Origin: Tamlana flava
Lineage (GTDB): Bacteria; Bacteroidota; Bacteroidia; Flavobacteriales; Flavobacteriaceae
Assembly (NCBI RefSeq): GCF_041287255.1
Contig: NZ_JBGGTX010000001.1
Coordinates: 682,001 to 746,000 of the forward strand
DNA: 64,000 nucleotides
Direction: 5' to 3'
The notes under the pieces were generated by a model. It was not told the DNA's origin. It worked only from the letters and a program-made list of their open reading frames with translations, and made no database searches. This document shows positions 54,397 to 63,237 of this stretch, piece after piece. Position numbers and translations under genes: made by a program. Within the stretch, counting starts at the first letter, position 1. The number at the start of each line of letters is the position of its first letter.

Positions 54397-55133
54397 ACAA
54401 ATTAGGTCTTTTAGGAAGAAATATATCCTATTCATTTTCAAAAGCATACTTCAAAAAAAAATTTGAAGATGAAGGCATTGACAATACTTCTTATGAAAAC
54501 TTCGATATTGAAAATATAGACCATTTTCCTTCCATAGTTAAGAACACCAAAGGCTTAAAGGGATTAAATGTTACCATTCCGTACAAAGAACAGGTGATAC
54601 CTTATCTGGATAAACTAAACAAAAAAGCCAAAGAAATAGGTGCAGTCAACACCATTAAAATTACCAAAAAGGGGAAGTTAGTGGGCTATAATACTGATTG
54701 TTATGGTTTTAAAAAATCGTTAGAGCCATTTATAAAAAAACATCATCGGAAAGCCTTGGTTTTAGGCACCGGTGGTGCTAGTAAAGCTATTGCATACAGC
54801 CTAAAAGAATTAGGAATTTCTTTTCAATATGTATCGAGAAAGCTTTCAAACGGCATTGCCTTTAGTTATGAAACCTTGACCGTAGAAGATATTGAAAACC
54901 ATCAAATTATAATCAATTGCACGCCACTTGGCACCTTCCCAAATATTGACGTTTGCCCAGATATTCAGTACAATGCCATAACTGAAAAACATATTTTATT
55001 CGACCTCATTTACAACCCAGAGGAAACCAAATTTTTAAGTCTTGGAAAACAAAACGGAGCTACCATCATTAATGGACTAAATATGTTGAAATTACAAGCC
55101 CAAAAAGCTTGGTCTATATGGGATATTGAATAA
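54393..55133 (+). CDS. aroE: Shikimate dehydrogenase
   Basis: NADP-dependent reduction of 3-dehydroshikimate to shikimate. 246 residues, slightly short but complete. NVTIPYKEQVIPYLD (about 60-74), GAVNTIK (about 87-93), NTDCYGFKKSLE, nucleotide loop LGTGGASKAIAYSL (about 126-139) and NCTPLGTFP. Overlaps the second DUF368 gene, so translationally coupled. Confidence 0.93.
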   Translation: MNKLGLLGRNISYSFSKAYFKKKFEDEGIDNTSYENFDIENIDHFPSIVKNTKGLKGLNVTIPYKEQVIPYLDKLNKKAKEIGAVNTIKITKKGKLVGYNTDCYGFKKSLEPFIKKHHRKALVLGTGGASKAIAYSLKELGISFQYVSRKLSNGIAFSYETLTVEDIENHQIIINCTPLGTFPNIDVCPDIQYNAITEKHILFDLIYNPEETKFLSLGKQNGATIINGLNMLKLQAQKAWSIWDIE

Positions 55134-55168
55134 AACCCATCATATTACAACTAAAAATCTTCAACCTC

Positions 55169-55199
55169 TTTGTAAATACTTTACTTGTTAGTATCTTTA
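55169..55199 (+). promoter_or_regulatory. Promoter of the DUF349 gene
   Basis: TTTG (55169-55172), a 19-base spacer and TATCTTTA (55192-55199) fit the bacteroidete consensus with one mismatch in the last -7 base. Start expected near 55206, leaving an 11-nt leader to the ATG at 55217 or 32 nt to the ATG at 55238. Confidence 0.55.
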
Positions 55200-55237
55200 A
55201 AGTTCTAATAAGTGAAATGAACCTTAACATTTTTAAA

Positions 55238-57232
55238 ATGTCTGACACAAATAAACTGCAGAATGCAGAAGGAGCTGAAGAAACTAATCTCAACGAGAAT
55301 TCGACGGGATTGGATACCAACAAAGCCGTTGAAGAAACATCTCATACAGATGCAGAATCCAACGAATTAGTCGCTGAAATTGCTGAAGAAAAAGTTGAAG
55401 ATGAGAAGACGGATTCTATCAAAAATTCACATGAACACGACGAGGTTCTGAATGAAATCGAGGAGTCTAACGCAGAAGATGCAGAAGATGAGGGCAACAA
55501 AGACAGACATAAAATTGAGGTAAAAGAATACGACACCATGTCATTGGAAGCTCTGGCCATTGAACTGGAAAGGCTATTAAAAAATGAAAAGGTACAAGCC
55601 ATTAGGAACCATGTAAACAGTATAAATTCAGAATTCAAAACTAAATTTCAGGCATTAATTGACGAGAAAAAAGAAGATTTTATAAACGATGGCGGCCATG
55701 AAATGGACTTTTATTACTCTTCACCCGTTCAAAAACGGTTTAAAGCAGCATACCGAGAATACAGAAAAAAACTTAATGAACATTACCAAAGTTTAGAGAA
55801 AAACTTAAAGCAAAATCTCGCTGATAAGTTAGAGATTATTGAAGAATTAAAAGGCTTAATTGATGTTGAAGAAAACATAAACACCACCTACAAGCATTTT
55901 AAAGAATTACAAGAACGCTGGAGAAATACGGGGCCAATTCCGCGTGACAAATACAACAACGCCTGGAACAGCTACCACCACCATGTAGAAATGTTTTATG
56001 ACTTTTTGCATTTAAACAGGGATTTACGAGATCTTGATTTTAAACATAATCTTGAAAAAAAGCTACTTATTATTGAGCGTGCAGAAGAATTAGCCAAAGA
56101 TAACAACGTGATGCACGCTTTTAGGGAGTTACAGGAATTGCACAAAATGTGGAAAGAAGAGTTGGGTCCTGTAGCCAGGGAGCATAGGGAAGAAATTTGG
56201 GAACGCTTCAAGGCCGCAACCAAAATTATAAATGACAAACGCCAACTTTATTACCAAGAAATAGATAAAGTCTACGAAAAGAATCTGGAAAAAAAGCTTG
56301 AAATTATTTCCCAAATTGATGTTGCAACTGGTCAAGAAAGCAATACACACGGTGCTTGGCAAAAGAAAATTAAGGTTGTTGAACAATTACGAGATGCTTT
56401 TTTTAATGCTGGCAAGGTTCCCATTAAAGTAAACGAAGATACTTGGGCAAAATTCAAGGAAGCTGTTAGAACCTTCAACAGACAAAAAAATGCATTTTAC
56501 AAAGGGCTTAAAAAAGACCAGTACAACAATCTTCAATTAAAACTCGATTTAATCAAAATAGCTGAAGACAACAAGGATAGTGAGGATTTTGAAACAGTTA
56601 CTCCCCTGATGAAGAAAATCCAAAGCGATTGGAAAAAAATTGGTCATGTGCCTAGAAAAGATAGTGACAAAATATGGAAACGCTTTAAAGTAGCATGTAA
56701 CCATTATTTTGACCGTATTCATGCCAAACGAAATGCCGCCAGCAAAGAACAAGTTGAAGCTTATAATAAAAAGAATGAGCTTTTGGACAAATTAAAAGAT
56801 TTGAAATTGCCGAAAGACAAAGACGAAAGTGTAAACCTCATAAAGGAGCAGATTAGCGAATGGCAAAAGCTGGGCAAAGTTCCTAACGACAAACGTTTTA
56901 TTGAAGGTAAATTCCAAAAAACCATTGACGAACTTCTAACTGGTTTAAAAATGGCCAAGAATGAGGTTGAAATGATTAAGTTTGAAAACAAACTTGATGT
57001 TTTAAATGCCTCTGAGGATAGCAGAAATTTAGACAATGAACGTGCATTTATCCGCAAAAAAATTGATGAAGTAAAAAGCCAAATCAATCAATTGGAAAAC
57101 AATTTGCAATTCTTTACCAATGTAGAGGACGACAACCCGGTTGTAAAGGAGGTAAAAAATAACATTAAGGAACACAAGGAATCCTTAAAACTTTGGAAAA
57201 ATAAACTCAGTAAAATAAAAGAATTGTATTGA
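55238..57232 (+). CDS. DUF349 family coiled-coil protein
   Basis: 664 residues from ATG at 55238 (MSDTNKLQNAEGAEETN); an in-frame ATG at 55217 would add seven residues and cannot be excluded. An acidic, low-complexity N-terminus (about 1-100) precedes four to five DUF349 repeats, each with a W-x3-G-x2-P/x-R motif (ERWRNTGPIPRDKYNNAW, KMWKEELGPVAREHREEIW, SDWKKIGHVPRKDSDKIWK). Function unknown. Convergent with the T9SS gene, 10 nt apart. Confidence 0.85.
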   Translation: MSDTNKLQNAEGAEETNLNENSTGLDTNKAVEETSHTDAESNELVAEIAEEKVEDEKTDSIKNSHEHDEVLNEIEESNAEDAEDEGNKDRHKIEVKEYDTMSLEALAIELERLLKNEKVQAIRNHVNSINSEFKTKFQALIDEKKEDFINDGGHEMDFYYSSPVQKRFKAAYREYRKKLNEHYQSLEKNLKQNLADKLEIIEELKGLIDVEENINTTYKHFKELQERWRNTGPIPRDKYNNAWNSYHHHVEMFYDFLHLNRDLRDLDFKHNLEKKLLIIERAEELAKDNNVMHAFRELQELHKMWKEELGPVAREHREEIWERFKAATKIINDKRQLYYQEIDKVYEKNLEKKLEIISQIDVATGQESNTHGAWQKKIKVVEQLRDAFFNAGKVPIKVNEDTWAKFKEAVRTFNRQKNAFYKGLKKDQYNNLQLKLDLIKIAEDNKDSEDFETVTPLMKKIQSDWKKIGHVPRKDSDKIWKRFKVACNHYFDRIHAKRNAASKEQVEAYNKKNELLDKLKDLKLPKDKDESVNLIKEQISEWQKLGKVPNDKRFIEGKFQKTIDELLTGLKMAKNEVEMIKFENKLDVLNASEDSRNLDNERAFIRKKIDEVKSQINQLENNLQFFTNVEDDNPVVKEVKNNIKEHKESLKLWKNKLSKIKELY

Positions 57233-57242
57233 TTTAGTTTCT

Positions 57243-59771
57243 TTACCTAATTAAACTGAAATGTCCGCGATAGGTTTTCAATTCACCCGATAGTTTCACC
57301 AACTCAGCTACAAACCAATAATCAGAATTTGGAAGGAGCTGTCCGTTTAAAGTGCCGTCCCAAGCTCCGCTCTTGGCCGTAAGTTGCTTGATTAGTTTTC
57401 CATATCGATCATAAATAATTATTTTAGATTCGTTGGTATTGAAATCTGAACCTAAACCTTCAACCTGCCAAAAATCATTATAACCATCACTGTTTGGTGT
57501 AAAAAACTTAGGGAAACCAAGTATAAAAACTTCTATTGACGTTACGCCGCAACCGCTTTTATCCCTTACATAAATCATATGGGATCCTGGTTGAACTCTG
57601 TCAAAAAAAGGAGTATCTTGATAGTATCCGTCTTCGTCATCAAGGGCAAACTCATAATCCCCAATTCCAAGGTTATTGCTGTTATTGTTTATGGTAATGG
57701 TGTTATTTTCGGATGCATCAACAATGGTTAAATCCTCCAAAGTTATTTCGGCAACATTAGATTCTGCAACAGAAAAACTAACTGGAAACGATTCGCACCC
57801 CAAAGAAGACCTAGCTATTACGTTGAACGAGCCTCCTGAAAATACATCGGCATAAGACTCAGTGCTTATAATATTTCCCGTTTCATCGCGCCATTCATAG
57901 GCGTAATTGCCTTTTGCATTAACTACAGGAATTCTTATTGGCTGAGCATTGGAACAATAAAATGCGGAATTATCTACTTCAAATTCTGGCCTTTGAAGAA
58001 CGTTTAGAATCAAATGTGGACCAATTCCAAAACAGCCACCGTTATCACCACTTTCAACACGAACGTATAAAGTCTGTAAAAAAGGTTCAGTGTTTACATA
58101 ATTATTAGGCTGAAGAATTTCGTTTTGTTCCAATTGGGCATCTTCCAAATGTTCAAAATAATGCACACTTAAATTTTGTCCCGAAGGAAACTGGGAGATA
58201 AACAAAGGCGACATTTGCCCCAAATCAAATCCATAAAAGCCATCTTCGGTGCTATCATCACATGATTGAAGCACTTCAAAATAGTTTGGTGAAAAAGAGG
58301 TTGTTGTTATTTGCAAATTAACGGTGGATACGACATGACAACCTAAATCATTAAATATTCTAACATATATGGTATTGCCATTAGAATTATTATATGAGTT
58401 GGGAGATGTTATATTGTTTGTGTTTGAATCTGCGTCTAGATAAGTTAGATGATAGGAAAAATAAAGCCCATAAGCATTATTACTCGTTATAATATCATTA
58501 ACCTCTTCCAAGTTAAAATCGGTAAAGCCATCATTTGGGACACTATCTGCGTCACAATTGGTGAAGGCAATATTTGATTGATATGTTGGTTCTTCATATA
58601 CCGTTGCAACTATAGGTACCCTGACACCGTCCTCACATCCATTTTCTGAGGCCAACAAATAATAGGTTGTTGTTGTATTTATAACAGGAGTTGTAAAATT
58701 TTGACCACTGAATAATGGCGTCCCTACTGTTGGGACATCAAACCACAAAACATCTCCACTAGAAGCAGTTGCCGATAAATTAACCGTTCCGCTACCACAA
58801 ACGCTTCCAGGTGAACTATCAATAATTGATGGTGTATAAATACTTGTACTGCCCGCTATATTTATAATAGGATCTCCTGGCATTCCTCCATACTCCACAA
58901 TAAATCCCTTGGGGTGATACGGTCCTGGAGGATCTCCCGCAATTCTTAAATCATTCCATGCACCCCTGATACCGATAGATGGATCGGTTATATGAAGATA
59001 ATCCTCTCCTGGACCACCATGAGCATTATCCGGTTGATTGATATTCCAATTTGCATAATTTGGAGTTGAGCCATTATTACCCCCATTCCAAAAAACTGTG
59101 CCAGATTCTGGTCCTGTTACCCACTTCCATACACCTTCAGTTTCTTCATCTGATCCTCCCAGCCAACCAGCACCTGGAGCTTGTTCACCTGCCAATTGAG
59201 CTTCTTCTGGATAAAGTATGGTTGCCAAATAGCCTTGCAGGCCAAAATAAGTTAAGTTCTCAGCCGCCACTCTAGCATCCGCCCATGTAATACCATAGGC
59301 TGGAACGTATTCATAATAATGACCGGTTAATGGTAAGTAATTGGCATCTCCTATAGTTATTGAAAAAACCTTATCCGAAGGATTATTACTCGTACTTTGA
59401 AAAACAATATCTTTTATCGCCGCAATAAAATCAACATAACTCACCTCGATTGAAGTTGATCCAGTTAATGTTAATTTACCCTCAAGACTGTTCCATGAAG
59501 AAACAATGTTTGGATGAGCCCCTAAGAGAATTAAAGAATCCTCTCCTAATACATAACCCGTTGATATTTGTATATAAAATGCCTCAATCTCAGTATCATC
59601 AGGGTCAACAACGTTAAAATCGGTAACAATATTAATCTCACTTTGTGGACAATATGGTTGATTGCCAATTGCCGTTAATGTAGGTGCAATATTTTGGGTC
59701 CAAGCCATTTGTGCAAACAACGCAAAAACCTCCAAACACAAATAAACATTATTAATTAATTTTAATACCAC
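57243..59771 (-). CDS. C-type-lectin protein with T9SS type B sorting domain
   Basis: 842 residues. Signal peptide (VYLCLEVFALFAQMAWTQ), a beta-rich segment (about 25-145), a C-type-lectin domain (about 150-296) with GYLATILYPEEAQLA, GWLGGSDEETEGVWKWVTG, NWNINQPDN, AWNDL and GFIVEYGG, an Ig-like T9SS-associated domain (about 315-395), and a C-terminal type B sorting domain with FFTPNSDGYNDFWQV (about 755-769) and IYDRYGKLIKQL. Surface or secreted adhesin; carbohydrate binding is likely. Confidence 0.86.
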   Translation of the reverse strand: MVLKLINNVYLCLEVFALFAQMAWTQNIAPTLTAIGNQPYCPQSEINIVTDFNVVDPDDTEIEAFYIQISTGYVLGEDSLILLGAHPNIVSSWNSLEGKLTLTGSTSIEVSYVDFIAAIKDIVFQSTSNNPSDKVFSITIGDANYLPLTGHYYEYVPAYGITWADARVAAENLTYFGLQGYLATILYPEEAQLAGEQAPGAGWLGGSDEETEGVWKWVTGPESGTVFWNGGNNGSTPNYANWNINQPDNAHGGPGEDYLHITDPSIGIRGAWNDLRIAGDPPGPYHPKGFIVEYGGMPGDPIINIAGSTSIYTPSIIDSSPGSVCGSGTVNLSATASSGDVLWFDVPTVGTPLFSGQNFTTPVINTTTTYYLLASENGCEDGVRVPIVATVYEEPTYQSNIAFTNCDADSVPNDGFTDFNLEEVNDIITSNNAYGLYFSYHLTYLDADSNTNNITSPNSYNNSNGNTIYVRIFNDLGCHVVSTVNLQITTTSFSPNYFEVLQSCDDSTEDGFYGFDLGQMSPLFISQFPSGQNLSVHYFEHLEDAQLEQNEILQPNNYVNTEPFLQTLYVRVESGDNGGCFGIGPHLILNVLQRPEFEVDNSAFYCSNAQPIRIPVVNAKGNYAYEWRDETGNIISTESYADVFSGGSFNVIARSSLGCESFPVSFSVAESNVAEITLEDLTIVDASENNTITINNNSNNLGIGDYEFALDDEDGYYQDTPFFDRVQPGSHMIYVRDKSGCGVTSIEVFILGFPKFFTPNSDGYNDFWQVEGLGSDFNTNESKIIIYDRYGKLIKQLTAKSGAWDGTLNGQLLPNSDYWFVAELVKLSGELKTYRGHFSLIR

Positions 59772-59830
59772 AATATATCTTTCTTGAATAAAAACAAATA
59801 TCTAATTAAAATATCATTTTTGAGGAATGT

Positions 59831-59973
59831 TTGGCTTCTTCCCTGTTGGAAATTTGAAAATCACAGTTTTTCCAATTCCTTATTTTGGTAATCGCTTGGC
59901 TTCTTCCCTGTTGGAAATTTGAAAATCACAGATTTTCCAATTCCTTATTTTGGTAATCGCTTGGCTTCTTCCC
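59831..59973. repeat. 65-bp tandem repeat, two full copies and a partial third, duplicated from mazG's 3' end
   Basis: Copies at 59831-59895 and 59896-59960 differ at one position; a third match of 13 bases (59961-59973) runs into mazG coding sequence. Each copy repeats the last mazG codons and stop (…AKRLPK) plus downstream DNA holding the inverted repeat GAAAATC-ACA-GATTTTC; copy one carries a mismatch in that stem. Likely a slippage or unequal-exchange duplication. Confidence 0.9.
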
Positions 59974-60724
59974 AAAATACATCCATTTCAGCCAAGGTCA
60001 TTTCTTTTAATGGTTTATTGAGCGCTTTTGCTTTTTTCTCTAGATATTGAAATCGCTTTGAGAATTTTTTATTGGTACGTTCTAATGCATTTTCAGGGTT
60101 TATGCCTAAAAAACGGGCATAATTAACCATTGAAAACAGCACATCACCATATTCACTTTCTATAGCGTCTTTGTTTCCGTTTTCAACTTCTTCTTTTAGT
60201 TCGCTTAACTCTTCTTCCACTTTTTCCCAAACCTGATTTGGTGCTTCCCAATCAAAACCAACTCCTGCCACTTTCTCTTGAATTCTGTTTGCTTTAACCA
60301 ACGCCGGCAAACTATTTGGAACCCCTTCCAAAACGCTTTTTTTACCTTCTTTTAACTTTAAATTTTCCCAATTTCGTTTTACATCTTCTTCGTTTTCCAC
60401 CTTAACATCACTATAAATATGGGGGTGCCTGCTGATTAATTTATCACAAATACTGTTGCAAACATCAGCAATGTCAAAGTCGTTGGTTTCACTGCCAATT
60501 TTTGAGTAAAATACTATATGAAGCAGTACATCTCCAAGCTCCTTTTTCACCTCCTCCAAATCATTATCCAAAATGGCATCGCCGAGTTCGTAAGTCTCTT
60601 CTATAGTTAGGTGTCGCAAAGTTTCCATCGTCTGCTTTTTATCCCAGGGGCACTGCTCCCGAAGTTCATCCATAATGGTTAATAATCTATCAAAGGCTTT
60701 AAGCTGAGCAGCTCTAGAATTCAT
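59945..60724 (-). CDS. mazG: Nucleoside triphosphate pyrophosphohydrolase
   Basis: Hydrolyses (d)NTPs, clearing aberrant nucleotides. 259 residues, the two-domain form. First domain: LRHLTIEETYELGDAILDN (about 36-54) and EEVKKELGDVLLHIVFYS, the ExxE...D signature. Second domain: EEELSELKEEVE and ESEYGDVLFSMVNYARFL near residue 200. C-terminus ends EEAKRLPK, identical to the duplicated unit behind it. Its terminator may be provided by the repeats. Confidence 0.93.
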   Translation of the reverse strand: MNSRAAQLKAFDRLLTIMDELREQCPWDKKQTMETLRHLTIEETYELGDAILDNDLEEVKKELGDVLLHIVFYSKIGSETNDFDIADVCNSICDKLISRHPHIYSDVKVENEEDVKRNWENLKLKEGKKSVLEGVPNSLPALVKANRIQEKVAGVGFDWEAPNQVWEKVEEELSELKEEVENGNKDAIESEYGDVLFSMVNYARFLGINPENALERTNKKFSKRFQYLEKKAKALNKPLKEMTLAEMDVFWEEAKRLPK

Positions 60725-60782
60725 GATAAGGTGTTTTGGTAAAAATACAATTATAAGATTTTTATATAAAGTTTAACGTAAA

Positions 60783-60808
60783 AAAATCCAGCATTTTTGC
60801 TGGATTTT
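60783..60808 (-). terminator. Terminator of the aconitase gene
   Basis: AAAATCCAGCA (60783-60793) and TGCTGGATTTT (60798-60808) form an 11-pair stem with a TTTT loop. Read on the minus strand, a T-run follows. It lies 33 nt after the stop at 60842. Confidence 0.87.
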
Positions 60809-60841
60809 AAAAGCATTTTATTTGGATCGTCACCCTTTAAA

Positions 60842-63109
60842 TTAAGCGTTTTGTTTCTTTATCAAATTTAAAGCTGAACCTGCCTTATACCATTCAATTT
60901 GTGCAGCATTATAAGTGTGGTTCAGTTTTATGATGTCTTTGCTTCCATCGGCATGCACTACTTCAATGGTCAATTGCTTGTCTGGACCAAATTCGTTTAA
61001 ATCTAAAAAATTGAAGGTATCATCTTCTTGAATTAAATCGTAATCATTTTCATTGGCGAAAGTTAGTGCCAACATTCCTTGTTTTTTAAGATTTGTTTCG
61101 TGTATTCTCGCAAACGATTTCACAATTACAGCAGCCACGCCCAAATGTCTTGGTTGCATAGCCGCATGCTCACGTGATGAACCTTCTCCATAATTATGGT
61201 CTCCAACAACTACGGTTTTAATACCTGCCTTTTTATATTCACGCTGAACATCTGGAACACCACCATATTCTCCAGTTAATTGATTTTTTACAAAATTTGT
61301 TTTTTGGTTGAATGCGTTTACCGCACCAATTAAAGTATTGTTGGCGATATTATCCAAATGTCCTCTAAAACGCAACCAAGGCCCTGCCATAGAAATATGA
61401 TCTGTAGTACATTTTCCAAAAGCTTTGATCAATAATTTCGCACCAGTGATTGAATCCCCAATAGGCTCAAACGGTGTTAGTAACTGTAAGCGTTCTGAGC
61501 CTTCTTTCACCACAACATTAACATGGCTACCATCTTCTTCAGGAGCCAAATAACCATTGTCTTTTACCTCAAAACCTTTTGGAGGTAATTCCCATCCTGT
61601 TGGTTCATCCAGCATAACTTCCTCACCATTTTCATTGATTAATTTATCCTTTAAAGGATTGAAATCCAAACGACCAGCAATGGCAATGGCCGCAGTTAAT
61701 TCAGGTGAAGCTACAAATGCATGTGTGTTTGGGTTTCCATCTGCACGTTTTGCAAAGTTTCTATTGAACGAATGCACGATACTGTTTTTTGGCGCGTTTT
61801 TAGGATCGCTATATCTTGCCCATTGCCCAATACATGGCCCACAGGCATTAGTGAATATTTTAGCATCCAACTTTTCAAAAACTTGAAGAATACCATCACG
61901 CTCCGCAGTGTAACGCACTTGCTCTGAACCAGGATTGATACCGAACTCAGCCTTTGTTTTTAAATTTTTATCCAATGCCTGTTGGGCTATTGAGGATGCT
62001 CTTGATAAATCTTCGTAAGAAGAATTGGTACAAGATCCAATCAAGCCCCATTCAACTTTAATTGGCCAATCATTGGCTTTTGCTTTTTTAGCCATGGCTT
62101 GACCCACTTCTGTAGATAAGTCTGGAGTAAACGGCCCGTTTAAAAGCGGCCCTAATTCTGATAAATTAATTTCAATAACCTGATCAAAGTATTGTTCTGG
62201 ATTCGCATAAACCTCAGCATCGGCGGTTAAATGTTCTTTCACAACATTTGCAGCATCAGCCACATCTTCTCTATAGGTGGAACGTAAATAGCGTTCCATT
62301 GATTCGTCGTATCCAAAAGTAGAAGTAGTTGCCCCAATTTCTGCACCCATGTTACAAATTGTTCCTTTACCAGTACAAGACATTGCCGTTGCACCCGGAC
62401 CAAAATATTCAACAATAGCACCAGTTCCTCCTTTTACGGTAAGGATTTCGGCAACTTTCAAAATAACATCTTTCGGTGCTGTCCATCCCGACAACTTGCC
62501 TGTTAACTTTACACCTATAAGTTTGGGGAATTTCAATTCCCACGCCATACCTGCCATAACATCAACGGCATCGGCACCGCCAACACCTATCGCTACCATT
62601 CCCAAACCACCTGCATTAACGGTGTGTGAATCGGTACCTATCATCATTCCTCCCGGAAATGCATAATTTTCCAAAACTACTTGGTGAATAATCCCAGCAC
62701 CTGGTTTCCAAAATCCAATACCATATTTATTTGAAACAGATTCCAAGAACTTAAATACTTCGCTACTTACACTGTTGGCATGTTTTAAATCTGCCGCAGC
62801 ACCTTCCTTCGCTTGAATGAGGTGATCGCAATGTACCGTAGTTGGCACAGCCACCTTACTTTTTCCGGCTTGCATAAATTGCAATAGCGCCATTTGCGCC
62901 GTAGCATCCTGACATGCAATTCTATCAGGAGCAAAATCAACATAATCCTTTCCTCTTACATATGCTTTTGTTGGGTTACCGTACCATAAATGGGCGTACA
63001 GAATCTTTTCAGACAACGTTAATGGTTTCCCTACAATCTCACGGGCTTTATTTACGCGTTCCCCGATGGTGGAATAAACACCTTTTATCATGTCAATATC
63101 AAATGCCAT
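60842..63109 (-). CDS. Aconitate hydratase (mitochondrial-type)
   Basis: Citrate to isocitrate step of the TCA cycle. 755 residues; the N-terminus MAFDIDMIKGVYSTIGERVN and the PLTLSEKILYAHLWYG segment resemble mitochondrial aconitase rather than AcnB. [4Fe-4S] cysteines are in GSCTNSSYEDLSRAS (about 357) and NACGPCIGQWAR (about 423-426). Swivel domain motif NYGEGSSREHAAMQPRHLG near 650. It ends in its own terminator and lies 128 nt after the second aconitase. Confidence 0.95.
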   Translation of the reverse strand: MAFDIDMIKGVYSTIGERVNKAREIVGKPLTLSEKILYAHLWYGNPTKAYVRGKDYVDFAPDRIACQDATAQMALLQFMQAGKSKVAVPTTVHCDHLIQAKEGAAADLKHANSVSSEVFKFLESVSNKYGIGFWKPGAGIIHQVVLENYAFPGGMMIGTDSHTVNAGGLGMVAIGVGGADAVDVMAGMAWELKFPKLIGVKLTGKLSGWTAPKDVILKVAEILTVKGGTGAIVEYFGPGATAMSCTGKGTICNMGAEIGATTSTFGYDESMERYLRSTYREDVADAANVVKEHLTADAEVYANPEQYFDQVIEINLSELGPLLNGPFTPDLSTEVGQAMAKKAKANDWPIKVEWGLIGSCTNSSYEDLSRASSIAQQALDKNLKTKAEFGINPGSEQVRYTAERDGILQVFEKLDAKIFTNACGPCIGQWARYSDPKNAPKNSIVHSFNRNFAKRADGNPNTHAFVASPELTAAIAIAGRLDFNPLKDKLINENGEEVMLDEPTGWELPPKGFEVKDNGYLAPEEDGSHVNVVVKEGSERLQLLTPFEPIGDSITGAKLLIKAFGKCTTDHISMAGPWLRFRGHLDNIANNTLIGAVNAFNQKTNFVKNQLTGEYGGVPDVQREYKKAGIKTVVVGDHNYGEGSSREHAAMQPRHLGVAAVIVKSFARIHETNLKKQGMLALTFANENDYDLIQEDDTFNFLDLNEFGPDKQLTIEVVHADGSKDIIKLNHTYNAAQIEWYKAGSALNLIKKQNA

Positions 63110-63185
63110 ATGTATTTTTTATTTTTCAATGTTAAACTTTTCATTCCTTACTAAAATACTAAAAATCTTAGTCATAGGAAATATA

Positions 63186-63215
63186 AAAAGCCCAAATCTG
63201 GTGATTTGGGCTTTT
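63186..63215 (-). terminator. Terminator of the acnB gene
   Basis: AAAAGCCCAAATC (63186-63198) and GATTTGGGCTTTT (63203-63215) form a 13-pair stem with loop TGGT, 22 nt beyond the acnB stop. It separates the two aconitase transcription units. Confidence 0.9.
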
Positions 63216-63237
63216 AGATTATAATGGTGAAAAAGGT

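Noticed and set aside
59831..59973. Tandem repeat as a CRISPR-like array
   Set aside because: The units are directly adjacent with no unique spacers, and they are copies of the mazG end.
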